The notes under the pieces are model-generated. The model saw nothing but the letters and a program-made list of their open reading frames with translations, was not told where the DNA came from and did not search any database. Below are positions 1-7,460 of a stretch of DNA of 64,000 bases, in pieces. The stretch comes from DAIOXA01 sp050949165 (GTDB taxonomy: Bacteria > Bacillota > Proteinivoracia > UBA4975). The stretch is taken from positions 62,001 through 126,000 of the forward strand of contig JBMNFF010000003.1 of the NCBI GenBank assembly GCA_050949165.1, read 5' to 3'. The position numbers and the translations under genes are program-made. Numbering within the stretch: the stretch's first letter is position 1; every line of letters starts with the position of its first letter.

Positions 1-63
1 TCTCCCCCCGGGTTAAAAATTAGGCCCCGGCAGGATTACCGCTGGGACCGGATCTGGTTGACT

Positions 64-225
64 TTAGTCGTCGGCGCCGCCCTTTGCCTCCTGGCGAAAG
101 TTCTTGACAGCCTTGACAAAGGAATTTTTCAGTTGGGCGAACCGGCTTGTCCCAAAGACCAGAATTATTACCGCCAGGATGAGCAGGGCTTCCAGCCAGC
201 CTATACGGAAAAAAGCGAGGACCAT
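64..225 (-). CDS. tatA: TatA/TatE-like Sec-independent translocase subunit, short second copy
   Basis: A 53-residue protein with the TatA layout: a short N-terminus, one membrane helix (about residues 9-24, with the LVFG motif at its end), then an amphipathic basic helix and an acidic tail (GGADD). TatA multimers form the pore of the twin-arginine export system, which moves folded proteins across the membrane. The ATG has a GGGAGG ribosome site 8 nt upstream. It lies 19 nt downstream of another tatA on the same strand, so the two are probably co-transcribed. It is shorter than usual for TatA (60-90 aa). The tatC partner is not visible; it may lie beyond the left edge of the window. Confidence 0.82.
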   Translation of the reverse strand: MVLAFFRIGWLEALLILAVIILVFGTSRFAQLKNSFVKAVKNFRQEAKGGADD

Positions 226-244
226 GTTCAATTCCCTCCCAGGA

Positions 245-454
245 TTAGCTCTTACTTCCTTCTCCGGATTCGTCCTCTAAACCGACGTCCACCTGGTCCT
301 TGATATCCTTGGCGGCATTCCTTAGCTCCCGGATACCCTTGCCGATGGCGCTGCCGATCTGAGGCAGTTTGGACGGTCCGAACACCAATAAGGCGACCAA
401 TAGAATCAGGACAAGTTCGGTGGCGCCGATTTTGCTGATAAAGCCGACGTGCAT
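245..454 (-). CDS. tatA: TatA/TatE family twin-arginine translocase subunit
   Basis: A 69-residue TatA-type protein with an N-terminal helix (ATELVLILLVALLVFGPSKLP), the conserved F-G-P hinge, an amphipathic helix with paired Lys/Arg and an acidic C-terminus. It belongs to the Tat export pathway for folded, often cofactor-containing, proteins. I chose the ATG at 454 rather than the GTG at 463, because the AAGGGG ribosome site lies 8 nt before the ATG and directly abuts the GTG. It is followed by a second short tatA. TatA and TatB cannot be told apart by length here, but the FGPSKLP hinge favours TatA. Confidence 0.9.
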   Translation of the reverse strand: MHVGFISKIGATELVLILLVALLVFGPSKLPQIGSAIGKGIRELRNAAKDIKDQVDVGLEDESGEGSKS

Positions 455-500
455 CCTTTTCACCCCTTGGCTTGTATTTTCTACGTTGGCCCGTAGCTTA

Positions 501-529
501 ATTATACGCCATTGCCGGGACCCCAGTAA
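501..529 (-). promoter_or_regulatory. Sigma-A-type promoter of the tatA pair
   Basis: On the minus strand TTACTG (524-529), a 17-nt spacer and a perfect TATAAT (501-506) precede the tatA start at 454 by about 45 nt. No other gene on this strand lies between, so this is the likely promoter of both tat genes. Confidence 0.65.
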
Positions 530-635
530 TAAGAATTTCCTATTGCCAGATTTGCCAGGACCAGGTGCTCCGGCGTATGGTCTGGCACGAAATCCATTAC
601 TACAAGCTGCTCATCGACTACATAGCCCGGCTGGC

Positions 636-2282
636 CTAGCCCGCGGGGCAGTCCCGTGAAAGGAAAAGTCCCGTCCCCAGCGTTTCAAGATTCGAGAGGT
701 CGGCGTCGGGCAGCAGGGCCTGGAGGTCGGCCATGCTCTTCAGTTCGCCGGCCAGGAAGATCTTCCTGGCCCGGCTCTTGCCGATGCCCGGCAGGGCCTC
801 CAGCTGTTCCAGGCTGGCCCGGTTGATGTCCAGGGGCCAGGGCAGCCCGGTGATGGAGCGGTAGCCGTGGTCGACAATCTTGACGTCCAGGCTGCTCCCC
901 ACGGGGAATTTGCCGGGGATGCCCACCAGGATGGGATAGGTGCCCAGCTGGCGCCCGTAAGCCGTCAGCCCCTGGGACTCCTCAACGACCACGTCCTGCA
1001 AGAGGGTGCCCAGGGGAAAGACCTTCTGGAGCATGGGCTTATTTATTTCCTTGTTGATGGCCTCTTTGTACCGCTGGAAGAGATAGGGATTGAGCTTGCC
1101 CTTCCGGTAGCTTCCCAGGGGGTTGACCTGGCGAATGTTGATGCGCCGCACCATGAGGCCGGCATCCCGGACCCGGAGCAGGAATTCCAGGTTCAGGTCC
1201 ATGGTCTGCTTGCCCTCGCCCTCGAGGCCGTGGAGGAAGTTCAGGCCCGGCAGGAGCTTGGGGATGCCCTGCTCCCGCCAGCCACCCACTTCGTTCATGA
1301 TCTCGATGGCCCGGAAGGTCTTCTCCACATCCGTCCCGATATTATTGGCCCGAAGCACGGCCGGATCGGCGGATTCCAGGCCAAAGGCCGCGGTATCCCC
1401 CGGTGTGTTGTATTTGGCAATTATCGCCAGGGCCCGGGCCGATTCATTGGGATGGTCGGCGATGGTGGCGGGATTGATATTGTCCATGTGGAGCACTTTT
1501 AAATTGGGCGCCGCCTCCCTGATTCCCGCATACAGCTCCTCGATGGCCTTGGGGTTGGGGATGAGGGCATGCCCCTCCCGCACCGCCTGGAAGAGCAGAA
1601 GGTCAGTCTGGGCGCCCAGGCGGAAGTGCAGATTGCCCAATTGCGCCAGGGCCCGGACCTCGGCAATGATCCCGGAGACGCTGCGGTGGTAGACCACCTT
1701 CTTAAAGCGCTCGCTGCAGAAAGAGCAGTGGCTGCTCCGGGGGCAGCCCCGGAAGGTCTCGATCTCGCAGACCAAGTGGGGATAGCGGAGGTGCTTAATA
1801 GTGACCTCGGCCCCCAGGGGCGCCCACCAGTCCACCAACTGGGGGGGAGAATAGGATTTCTCCGGGTCCTCCCCGGTCAGGAGCTGGTAAGCCACCAGGC
1901 CGGGGACCTCCTTGGCCAGGTAATCCACGGGGCCTACATCCAAGGAGCAGTGGATGATGGGGCCGCTGAGGATGGTCTTGGGCCGACGCAGCGCCGTTGC
2001 CAGCTCCCGGATCTCCTGGAGGGAGATGGGCATGCCCCCCAGGTACTTCCCCGGCACGGTGGCGCCGGCGATGATCACCACCAGCTCGGCCTCCTGAAGC
2101 AGGTCCAGCAATTGGGGCTGCTTGCGGTATTGGTCGATGGTCCCGTAGCCGATATCCTCCGCCCTTATGCCTGCCGCCTTGAGGGCGCCGTAGGTATAGC
2201 GGACATGGGGGGCGATGTACGGAGGCACCCCCAGACAAGAGGGCTCATCCAAATAACCGTCCAATATATACACCCTGGGCAC
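636..2282 (-). CDS. Radical SAM protein with C-terminal helix-hairpin-helix (COG1031-like)
   Basis: A 548-residue protein. Residues 1-150 resemble a cobalamin-binding-like or nucleotide-fold N-terminus (VYILDGYLDEP). A radical SAM core follows, with cysteines at about 180, 186 and 189 in a CX5CX2C spacing instead of the usual CX3CX2C. The C-terminus (about 489-530) carries a helix-hairpin-helix of the ComEA type (LEALPGIGKSRARKI), which suggests nucleic-acid binding. This architecture matches the family catalogued as radical SAM enzyme with C-terminal HhH; its substrate is not known to me. The start is GTG at 2282 with GGGAGG 7 nt upstream; the upstream in-frame extension to 2357 has no ribosome site. 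It stands alone between divergent and parallel neighbours. Confidence 0.82.
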   Translation of the reverse strand: MPRVYILDGYLDEPSCLGVPPYIAPHVRYTYGALKAAGIRAEDIGYGTIDQYRKQPQLLDLLQEAELVVIIAGATVPGKYLGGMPISLQEIRELATALRRPKTILSGPIIHCSLDVGPVDYLAKEVPGLVAYQLLTGEDPEKSYSPPQLVDWWAPLGAEVTIKHLRYPHLVCEIETFRGCPRSSHCSFCSERFKKVVYHRSVSGIIAEVRALAQLGNLHFRLGAQTDLLLFQAVREGHALIPNPKAIEELYAGIREAAPNLKVLHMDNINPATIADHPNESARALAIIAKYNTPGDTAAFGLESADPAVLRANNIGTDVEKTFRAIEIMNEVGGWREQGIPKLLPGLNFLHGLEGEGKQTMDLNLEFLLRVRDAGLMVRRINIRQVNPLGSYRKGKLNPYLFQRYKEAINKEINKPMLQKVFPLGTLLQDVVVEESQGLTAYGRQLGTYPILVGIPGKFPVGSSLDVKIVDHGYRSITGLPWPLDINRASLEQLEALPGIGKSRARKIFLAGELKSMADLQALLPDADLSNLETLGTGLFLSRDCPAG

Positions 2283-2450
2283 AATCAACCCTCCCTTTCC
2301 TGCCGGCAAATCTCGCCGGCGCTGCAATCCAAGCCAATAGTAACATATTTTCCCCAATCCGGTACCCCGAAAAGCTATTGCCCTTCAGACTGGAGACGGT
2401 GGAATTCTCCGCGAGCGGAGGATACTCAAAGCTATTTAGATATATTATTA

Positions 2451-2479
2451 TTGTAATAAATTTCTAGTCATGGTATTAT
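2451..2479 (+). promoter_or_regulatory. Promoter for the membrane protein gene at 2512
   Basis: TTGTAA (2451-2456), a 17-nt spacer and TATTAT (2474-2479) lie 33 nt before the ATG at 2512. The 229-bp gap between the two divergent genes (2283-2511) also holds a small hairpin, CTCCGC-GA-GCGGAG, around 2407-2420. I see no other gene or known riboswitch there. Confidence 0.55.
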
Positions 2480-2511
2480 ACAGCTAATCAATTGTAAAGG
2501 GGGATGGAGTA

Positions 2512-3201
2512 ATGGCAGGGGAAAAGACCCCAAAGCAACGCAAATTTGTGTCTGTCAGCGACCCTTCCGGCACCACCGAAAAGGCTCCTAAGGGCAGAGC
2601 AACTGGAATGCGGATTTTTGCCATAGTCCTGTGGCTGGTCGCCATCGGTTTTGAGGTGTTGGTAATATCCCTTCTCAATGGTATGCTCTACATACCCGGC
2701 GACCAGATGGTATGGCTCATCGTCGGAATCGCCCTTGACCTCGTCTGCGTAATCATCGGTTCACTCCTGTGGAAGAAGGCCAATCGCATCGATCCCGCGT
2801 CGGCAAAGAACAAGCTCAAATTCTTCTTGTGGAATAATCTGGGCGTAATCGCATCCATCATCGCTTTCCTCCCCCTGATAATTATCCTGCTCAAGAACAA
2901 GGACCTGGATGCCAAAACCAAGAAGATCGTCACCGTCGTCGCAGCCATAGCGCTGGTTGCAGCAGCCGGATTCTCCATAGACTATGACCCGGTGTCCCAG
3001 GAAGAACTGGACCAGGCGGTTGCCGAAATTGGCGACGGCATCGTGTACTGGACCCGCTGGGGCCGTTCCTATCACCTGGACCCGGACTGCCATACCCTGC
3101 TGAATTCTTCCATTGTCTATCAGGGCTCTATAGAAGAAGCCTTCGAGGCTAACCGTCACGACCCCTGCGACTTCTGCGCCGGCGGCGCTGAGGCCGAATA
3201 A
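2512..3201 (+). CDS. Membrane protein with C-terminal Cys/His metal-site-like tail
   Basis: A 229-residue protein of unknown function. After a basic, soluble N-terminus (about 1-33) there are four hydrophobic segments, roughly at residues 34-58, 64-86, 104-124 and 133-152. A soluble C-terminal domain of about 75 residues follows. That tail has the pattern YHLDPDCHTL, then PCDFC about 35 residues later. This resembles the small Cys-rich zinc-binding module (Ada-like) often attached to secreted or membrane proteins such as ComEC-linked beta-lactamase-fold proteins. The ATG is preceded by GGGGGATGGAG. It is monocistronic, with its own promoter and terminator. Function cannot be assigned. Confidence 0.8.
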   Translation: MAGEKTPKQRKFVSVSDPSGTTEKAPKGRATGMRIFAIVLWLVAIGFEVLVISLLNGMLYIPGDQMVWLIVGIALDLVCVIIGSLLWKKANRIDPASAKNKLKFFLWNNLGVIASIIAFLPLIIILLKNKDLDAKTKKIVTVVAAIALVAAAGFSIDYDPVSQEELDQAVAEIGDGIVYWTRWGRSYHLDPDCHTLLNSSIVYQGSIEEAFEANRHDPCDFCAGGAEAE

Positions 3202-3212
3202 CCTGTCAACCC

Positions 3213-3246
3213 AACCTCCTGTTATCTAACAGGAGGTTTGATTACT
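3213..3246 (+). terminator. Hairpin terminator after the membrane protein gene
   Basis: A perfect 12-bp stem (AACCTCCTGTTA / TAACAGGAGGTT) with a 2-nt loop at 3213-3238, followed by a T-containing but imperfect tract. Confidence 0.65.
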
Positions 3247-3297
3247 TTTGATTTACTGCCAAGGTCGGTTGGAACAAGAATATATTGAGGGGGCGAA

Positions 3298-4068
3298 ATG
3301 ATGGATTTAGCGAAAATGCTCAAAGACACCCTCTTGGGGAGCGACAGCATAAGCACCCTGAGCAAGACCACCGGGGCCAAGCAGGATCAGGTAAAGCAAG
3401 TCCTCATGGATGCGGTGCCGACCCTGATTCAGAACATGCAGAAGAACGCTTCGACAAAATCGGGGGAGAAATCCCTGGCCAAAGCTCTGTCAGACCACGC
3501 CAAGGACGACACCGGCAACATCAGCGATTTCCTTAAGAACGCCGATCTGGAGGACGGGGCCAAAATCCTCGGCCACATACTGGGGAAAAACAAAAATGTC
3601 CTGGAGTCCGGAGTTGCAAAAAAATCCGGCTTGTCTTCGGACCAAGTCTCTACCATACTCTCCGCCGCCGCGCCCCTGTTGTTAAACGTGCTGGGTCAGA
3701 AGAAGGAAGAGCAGGAAAAAAGCCAGTCCGGCGGGCTCCTGGACCTTCTCACCTCGGCTCTGTTTGACGACGGGAAAGGAGGCGACGACAGCCTGGGCGA
3801 GGTCCTGGTAGAAGGACTGGGTTCCATGCTGGTCGGCGGCAAGGCCGGCAAGAAATCCAGCAGCGGCGGCGCCCTGGGCAGCATTCTCGGTTCATTATTG
3901 GGCGGTGAGGCCAAGAAGCCGGCTGCCAAAAAGACAACGGCGAAGAAGACAACCGCCAAAAAGTCTACCGGCGCCAAGAAATCTACTGCAAAGAAGACCA
4001 CGGCCAAGAAGACCACGACAAAGAAAACCGCCGCTAAGAAAACCACTGCAAAGGGTACAAAGAAATAA
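3298..4068 (+). CDS. DUF937 family protein with histone-H1-like Lys/Ala/Thr tail
   Basis: A 256-residue protein. Residues 1-200 match the DUF937 (YidB-like) pattern: helical repeats, LLGS followed by repeated GxxxxxxxxIL turns, and a Gly/Ser-rich linker. The last 50 residues are an almost pure Lys/Ala/Thr repeat (PAAKKTTAKK type), as in histone H1-like and other nucleoid-associated bacterial tails. The tail predicts binding to DNA or another polyanion; that is inference. Start is the first of two adjacent ATGs, after GAGGGGGCGAA. It is monocistronic, ending in a strong bidirectional terminator shared with the convergent DUF4332 gene. Confidence 0.8.
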   Translation: MMDLAKMLKDTLLGSDSISTLSKTTGAKQDQVKQVLMDAVPTLIQNMQKNASTKSGEKSLAKALSDHAKDDTGNISDFLKNADLEDGAKILGHILGKNKNVLESGVAKKSGLSSDQVSTILSAAAPLLLNVLGQKKEEQEKSQSGGLLDLLTSALFDDGKGGDDSLGEVLVEGLGSMLVGGKAGKKSSSGGALGSILGSLLGGEAKKPAAKKTTAKKTTAKKSTGAKKSTAKKTTAKKTTTKKTAAKKTTAKGTKK

Positions 4069-4071
4069 AAA

Positions 4072-4113
4072 AGGAGCCTTTGGGAAGTCGCTTCCCAAAG
4101 GCTCCTGCGTTTT
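4072..4113. terminator. Bidirectional terminator between convergent genes
   Basis: A perfect 16-bp stem with a 3-nt loop (4072-4106), flanked by A-rich sequence on the left and TTTT on the right. It serves the DUF937 gene (+) and the DUF4332 gene (-). Confidence 0.9.
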
Positions 4114-4516
4114 AATACTGCAGAACCCGGGGCAGTTTTTTCGCTTGCTCAATCCAATCCTTAACCTGGTCTTCGCTGGGGAGCTTCCTGACCAGGGCCT
4201 TGGCCTCGTTTATCTCCACCATTTTTTGGTAAAGATTGTCCGCCCTGCGCCCCGCCAGTTCGGGCACAGTGTCAACCCCGGCGGCTTCCAGCAATTCGGC
4301 GTACTCGCCGCCGACGCCCTTAATCCTGGCCAGATCGGCGTGATTGGCCCACTTGAGAATCAGCTTTTCGGAGATTCCAGCCTTTTCGGCCAGTTCTTCC
4401 CGCCCCTTCTTGGTGGCGCAAGTTTCAAGTAATTCCTCCATGGACTTTACGCCGACAGCTTCCAGCTTCTCTTCATAGACTTCACCGATTCCCTCAATAA
4501 CGCTCAGCTTTGTCAT
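4112..4516 (-). CDS. DUF4332 domain protein (helix-hairpin-helix repeats)
   Basis: A 134-residue soluble protein consisting of two tandem helix-hairpin-helix-like units (IEGIGEVYEEKLEAVGV at about 7-23 and IKGVGGEYAELLEAAGVD at about 64-81), the pattern of DUF4332. Such HhH units usually contact DNA backbone or act as protein-interaction modules; the cellular role is not established. Start ATG follows GAGAGGAGAGAGGG. It converges on the DUF937 gene with its H1-like tail. Both may be DNA-associated, but the pairing could be coincidental. Confidence 0.85.
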   Translation of the reverse strand: MTKLSVIEGIGEVYEEKLEAVGVKSMEELLETCATKKGREELAEKAGISEKLILKWANHADLARIKGVGGEYAELLEAAGVDTVPELAGRRADNLYQKMVEINEAKALVRKLPSEDQVKDWIEQAKKLPRVLQY

Positions 4517-4637
4517 ACCCTCTCTCCTCTCATAATAATAATCGATATTAATAACCTTGCTAAGGAAACTATATCAGAGATAATTGGAAAAAACAATAAA
4601 AAGACCATATTTATGCCAGCGGCCCGGGGGCACTGAG

Positions 4638-4883
4638 CTAATCCCTCGCCCTGTTCTTCAGCCTTTCCAGCTTTTCCCCGATCCGGGCCATGGCAGCCGC
4701 CCTTGCTTCCTGATCTTTAGCCCAGTTGACCAGGGCGCCCTGGACTATTTCCGCGGAAATAATATCGCCCTCCTGGACGCCCGGCAGCGCGCTTTGGAGA
4801 ATTTCCACCCTGACGGTCTCGTCCCGGCAGAGCAGCAACCTGATTATCCCATCGCTTACAGAATCCACGGTGTACAGTTCCAC
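4638..4883 (-). CDS. DUF3006 family small protein
   Basis: An 81-residue protein with a short beta-rich N-terminus (DGIIRLLL, then EGDIISAEI) and a charged helical C-terminus, the DUF3006 pattern. DUF3006 genes are typically found directly after ComEC-like metallo-beta-lactamase genes, as here: its GTG start abuts the stop of the upstream MBL gene with no gap, which implies translational coupling. Function unknown; probably a partner of the MBL protein. Confidence 0.85.
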   Translation of the reverse strand: MELYTVDSVSDGIIRLLLCRDETVRVEILQSALPGVQEGDIISAEIVQGALVNWAKDQEARAAAMARIGEKLERLKNRARD

Positions 4884-6011
4884 TTACTTTTCGCCCCCGC
4901 CTCGCGTACTTTTTACATCCAGCGCGCTGCCATCGGTGCTGAACACTATGTGCCCATGCAAATCTGTCCTCAATACATCTGTATCCGCCAACAGCGCCAC
5001 TATCTCCCTATGGGGATAGCCATAGGGGTTGTCCGCCCCCAGCGTTATCACCGCATATGCCGGGCGGACGGCCTGGAAAAATTCCCGGGATGTAGAGTCG
5101 CTGCTCCCGTGATGGCCCAGCTTCAAGACATTGGCCCGCACACTGCCGGCGGAGGCCAAAATTTCCCGCTCAGCGCCGATTCCGGCGTCGCCGGTGAAGA
5201 GGAATGCCACCCGCCCAATACTGACGCGGGCGACGATGGAGGCATCGTTCAGCTGGTCCGCCTTGGGCCTGGTGGGGTGCAATATCTCCAACCTGACGCC
5301 GTCGCTCAAGTCGCGGCTCATCCCCGTCCGGGCAACTGTAAATTCAATGCCCTTGCTGTCAATAAGGTCCAAGTACTGTTCAAAGGTTCTGCTGGTATGG
5401 ACCACGCCGGGGTCCATTACCTCCCCGACTTTAAATTGCTTCAGCACCTCCAGCAATCCGCCAATATGGTCTTCGTGGGGATGGGTGGCGATGACCAGAT
5501 CCAGTTCAGCGATTCCCTGGGAGCGCAGGTAATTCACCACCGTCTCCCCAGCCGCCCTGGGACCGGCGTCGATGAGGACGGCGGTACCACCGGCATGAAT
5601 GAGAATCGAATCCCCCTGGCCCACATCGATGAAGTGAACTTGCAGCTGGCCATCGGGCTGGTTGAACAGGGCGGAAAGCTGAAAGCCCAAGGCCTCCTCG
5701 GCCACAGGTATGGTGTACGCCCCCAGGACCAGGACAATGGCCAGGGCCAGCACAGGTCTGGCCAGTGACTTGCCCTTGGCTTTACTGATTGACACCCATG
5801 AGGCCGCCAGGACCAGCGAAAGGAGGACCAGCGCCAGAATCGGCAATATCAGCCGCGCCTCAAAGCCCCCTTGACCGGCCTTGGTCACAAACCCAAAGCA
5901 AAAGGCTGCATACAGGCAGAACAATAATTCCAGCTTCCCCCGTCTCCTGAAGAAGATAGCCACTAAGATGCCGGCAATTAAGCTGGCGATCCAGATTATT
6001 CTCGCGTCCAT
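4884..6011 (-). CDS. ComEC/Rec2-type metallo-beta-lactamase fold hydrolase with membrane N-terminus
   Basis: A 375-residue protein. The first 110 residues hold about four membrane helices (5-20, 28-42, 54-74, 87-105). Residues 125-375 form a metallo-beta-lactamase domain starting with VHFIDVGQGDSILI and containing HPHEDH (H177, H179, D181, H182), then GDAG and GHHGS metal-site motifs. This is the domain found at the C-terminus of the DNA-uptake channel ComEC, but the competence membrane domain is missing. Stand-alone versions are thought to be extracytoplasmic nucleases or phosphodiesterases; the substrate is not known. ATG start has AGAGGAG 7 nt upstream. It is coupled to the DUF3006 gene. 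Confidence 0.88.
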   Translation of the reverse strand: MDARIIWIASLIAGILVAIFFRRRGKLELLFCLYAAFCFGFVTKAGQGGFEARLILPILALVLLSLVLAASWVSISKAKGKSLARPVLALAIVLVLGAYTIPVAEEALGFQLSALFNQPDGQLQVHFIDVGQGDSILIHAGGTAVLIDAGPRAAGETVVNYLRSQGIAELDLVIATHPHEDHIGGLLEVLKQFKVGEVMDPGVVHTSRTFEQYLDLIDSKGIEFTVARTGMSRDLSDGVRLEILHPTRPKADQLNDASIVARVSIGRVAFLFTGDAGIGAEREILASAGSVRANVLKLGHHGSSDSTSREFFQAVRPAYAVITLGADNPYGYPHREIVALLADTDVLRTDLHGHIVFSTDGSALDVKSTRGGGEK

Positions 6012-6032
6012 GAATACACTCCTCTGCCAGGC

Positions 6033-7310
6033 TCAGCCGGCCGCCTGCCTTGCCCGCTTGCGCCGCATTGTTAGAAAAAGAAAGAGAAGGACAATCCCCA
6101 GGGCGACGGCGCCGGCGGGCCAAAGCCAGTTAAAGGCTTCTATGTCGTAGGCCGCCACCATCTCTACCTCCGCCAGTATTTCTCCATCCAGGCTGATCAC
6201 CGCCATGCCCAAGACCTGGCCTTTCCGGATAGGGGCCTTGAGTACCAGGCCCTGTTCATCCTCCTTGACGATGCCCCGGGCCCAATCGAAGTTCAGCTCC
6301 AGGCGGCGTATATCGGCGATGTAGTGGAGATCAGAATAAGTGCCCCCGGCCAGGATCTGCAACATATCCGGTTGTCCACGGCGCTGGCCATGGACGGGCA
6401 CGGAGAGAATTTGCCTTCCTTCCACCAGCATAACATAGTTCTGCCAGGAACCAAACCCGTACTCCAGGAGAGTGCGGGCGTCCTCCCAGATGGCTCCCTT
6501 GGGCGCCTTGAGGGTTATCCCCAGCAGGTCCCGGCCGCCGCCGCTGGCGGTGAAGACAAAGCAGTTGCCCGCCTCGGGAGTATAGCCGGTCTTAAACCCC
6601 GTCGCCCAGGGATAGTATTCCTCGGGGAAATCATGGCGCACCAACCGGTTGGTGTTGGGCCAGCGCTTGTCCTGCCAAAAGTACTCCTCCGCCGCCACTG
6701 CCTGGCAGAGAAAATCCTGCTCCAGGGCGGCCAGGGTTATTATGGACAAGTCCCTGGCGGTGGTCACGTGTTCGGGGTCATGGTAGCCATCGGGGCCGAC
6801 AAAATGGGTGTTTACGGCGCCCAGTTCCCTGGCCCGCCGGTTCATCAGTTCGACAAACACTCCAATGGCCTCGTCGATTTTCATGCGTTCAAATCCGCTG
6901 ACCTTTCGGCCCACGAACACCGCCGTGGCATAGGCGGCGTCATTGCCGGAGGGAAGCATCAGGGCATAGACCATGTCCGCCACCGTCAGACGATCGCCTA
7001 CCTTCAGTTTGGCCGTGCTGCTGTCATGGCCAATGCGGTTTATCTCCTCTCCCACCGTGATGACATCGTTTAACCTGGCGTTCTCCAGGAGGATAAGGGC
7101 CGTCATGATCTTGGTGGTGCTGGCGGGGAAGAGGGGCAAATCTGCATTATTTTCATAGAGGACCTTGCCCGTACCCAGGTCCAGCAAAAAAGCGGCTTCT
7201 GATTTCAGCTCCAGCACGCCGGCCTCGGGCAGGCCGCAGACTTCACTGGCCTGCGCCATGCCGGGCAGTAGGAGAATGACGATGCACAGTATGCTGAGCA
7301 TTTTCCCCAT
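6033..7310 (-). CDS. D-alanyl-D-alanine carboxypeptidase (penicillin-binding protein, DacF type)
   Basis: A 425-residue serine peptidase that trims the terminal D-Ala of peptidoglycan stem peptides outside the membrane. Signal peptide about 1-21. The three penicillin-binding motifs are present: SxxK as STTK at 64-67, SGN at 121-123 and KTG at 240-242. A C-terminal all-beta domain is followed by a membrane helix (about 388-415) and a basic end, giving a membrane-anchored protein. I take the ATG at 7310, which has GGGGTGGG 6 nt upstream, rather than the in-frame GTG at 7322. In spore formers such enzymes may act in cortex formation; that role is not shown here. Confidence 0.93.
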   Translation of the reverse strand: MGKMLSILCIVILLLPGMAQASEVCGLPEAGVLELKSEAAFLLDLGTGKVLYENNADLPLFPASTTKIMTALILLENARLNDVITVGEEINRIGHDSSTAKLKVGDRLTVADMVYALMLPSGNDAAYATAVFVGRKVSGFERMKIDEAIGVFVELMNRRARELGAVNTHFVGPDGYHDPEHVTTARDLSIITLAALEQDFLCQAVAAEEYFWQDKRWPNTNRLVRHDFPEEYYPWATGFKTGYTPEAGNCFVFTASGGGRDLLGITLKAPKGAIWEDARTLLEYGFGSWQNYVMLVEGRQILSVPVHGQRRGQPDMLQILAGGTYSDLHYIADIRRLELNFDWARGIVKEDEQGLVLKAPIRKGQVLGMAVISLDGEILAEVEMVAAYDIEAFNWLWPAGAVALGIVLLFLFLTMRRKRARQAAG

Positions 7311-7414
7311 GTAAAATCCCACCCCTGCACTGATTTCCTATAATACGTATTTCAACGGGCAGGGAAAAAATACCTCCACACCTGGATAAATCTTCCCATC
7401 CTTGCCGGGGAAAA

Positions 7415-7423
7415 TGGTATAAT
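7415..7423 (+). promoter_or_regulatory. Extended -10 element for the DUF2268 lipoprotein gene
   Basis: TGG followed by a perfect TATAAT (7418-7423), an extended -10 box 38 nt before the ATG at 7461; no good -35 box is visible at the right distance. Confidence 0.5.
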
Positions 7424-7460
7424 TACAATAGAGTGAATTTATTTTGAGCGGGGGTAGCAC

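Noticed and set aside
505..639. A short plus-strand frame ending ...HYYKLLIDYIARLA, looking protein-like.
   Set aside because: No start codon with a ribosome site, and it overlaps the tatA promoter on the other strand. It might be a gene remnant but cannot be supported.
1569..2456. A 295-codon plus-strand frame opposite the radical SAM gene.
   Set aside because: Low-complexity antisense product; the minus-strand frame has the cysteine cluster and HhH motif.
3905..4068. Repetitive AAGAAGAC-type sequence.
   Set aside because: It codes the Lys/Ala/Thr tail of the DUF937 protein; not an array or satellite.
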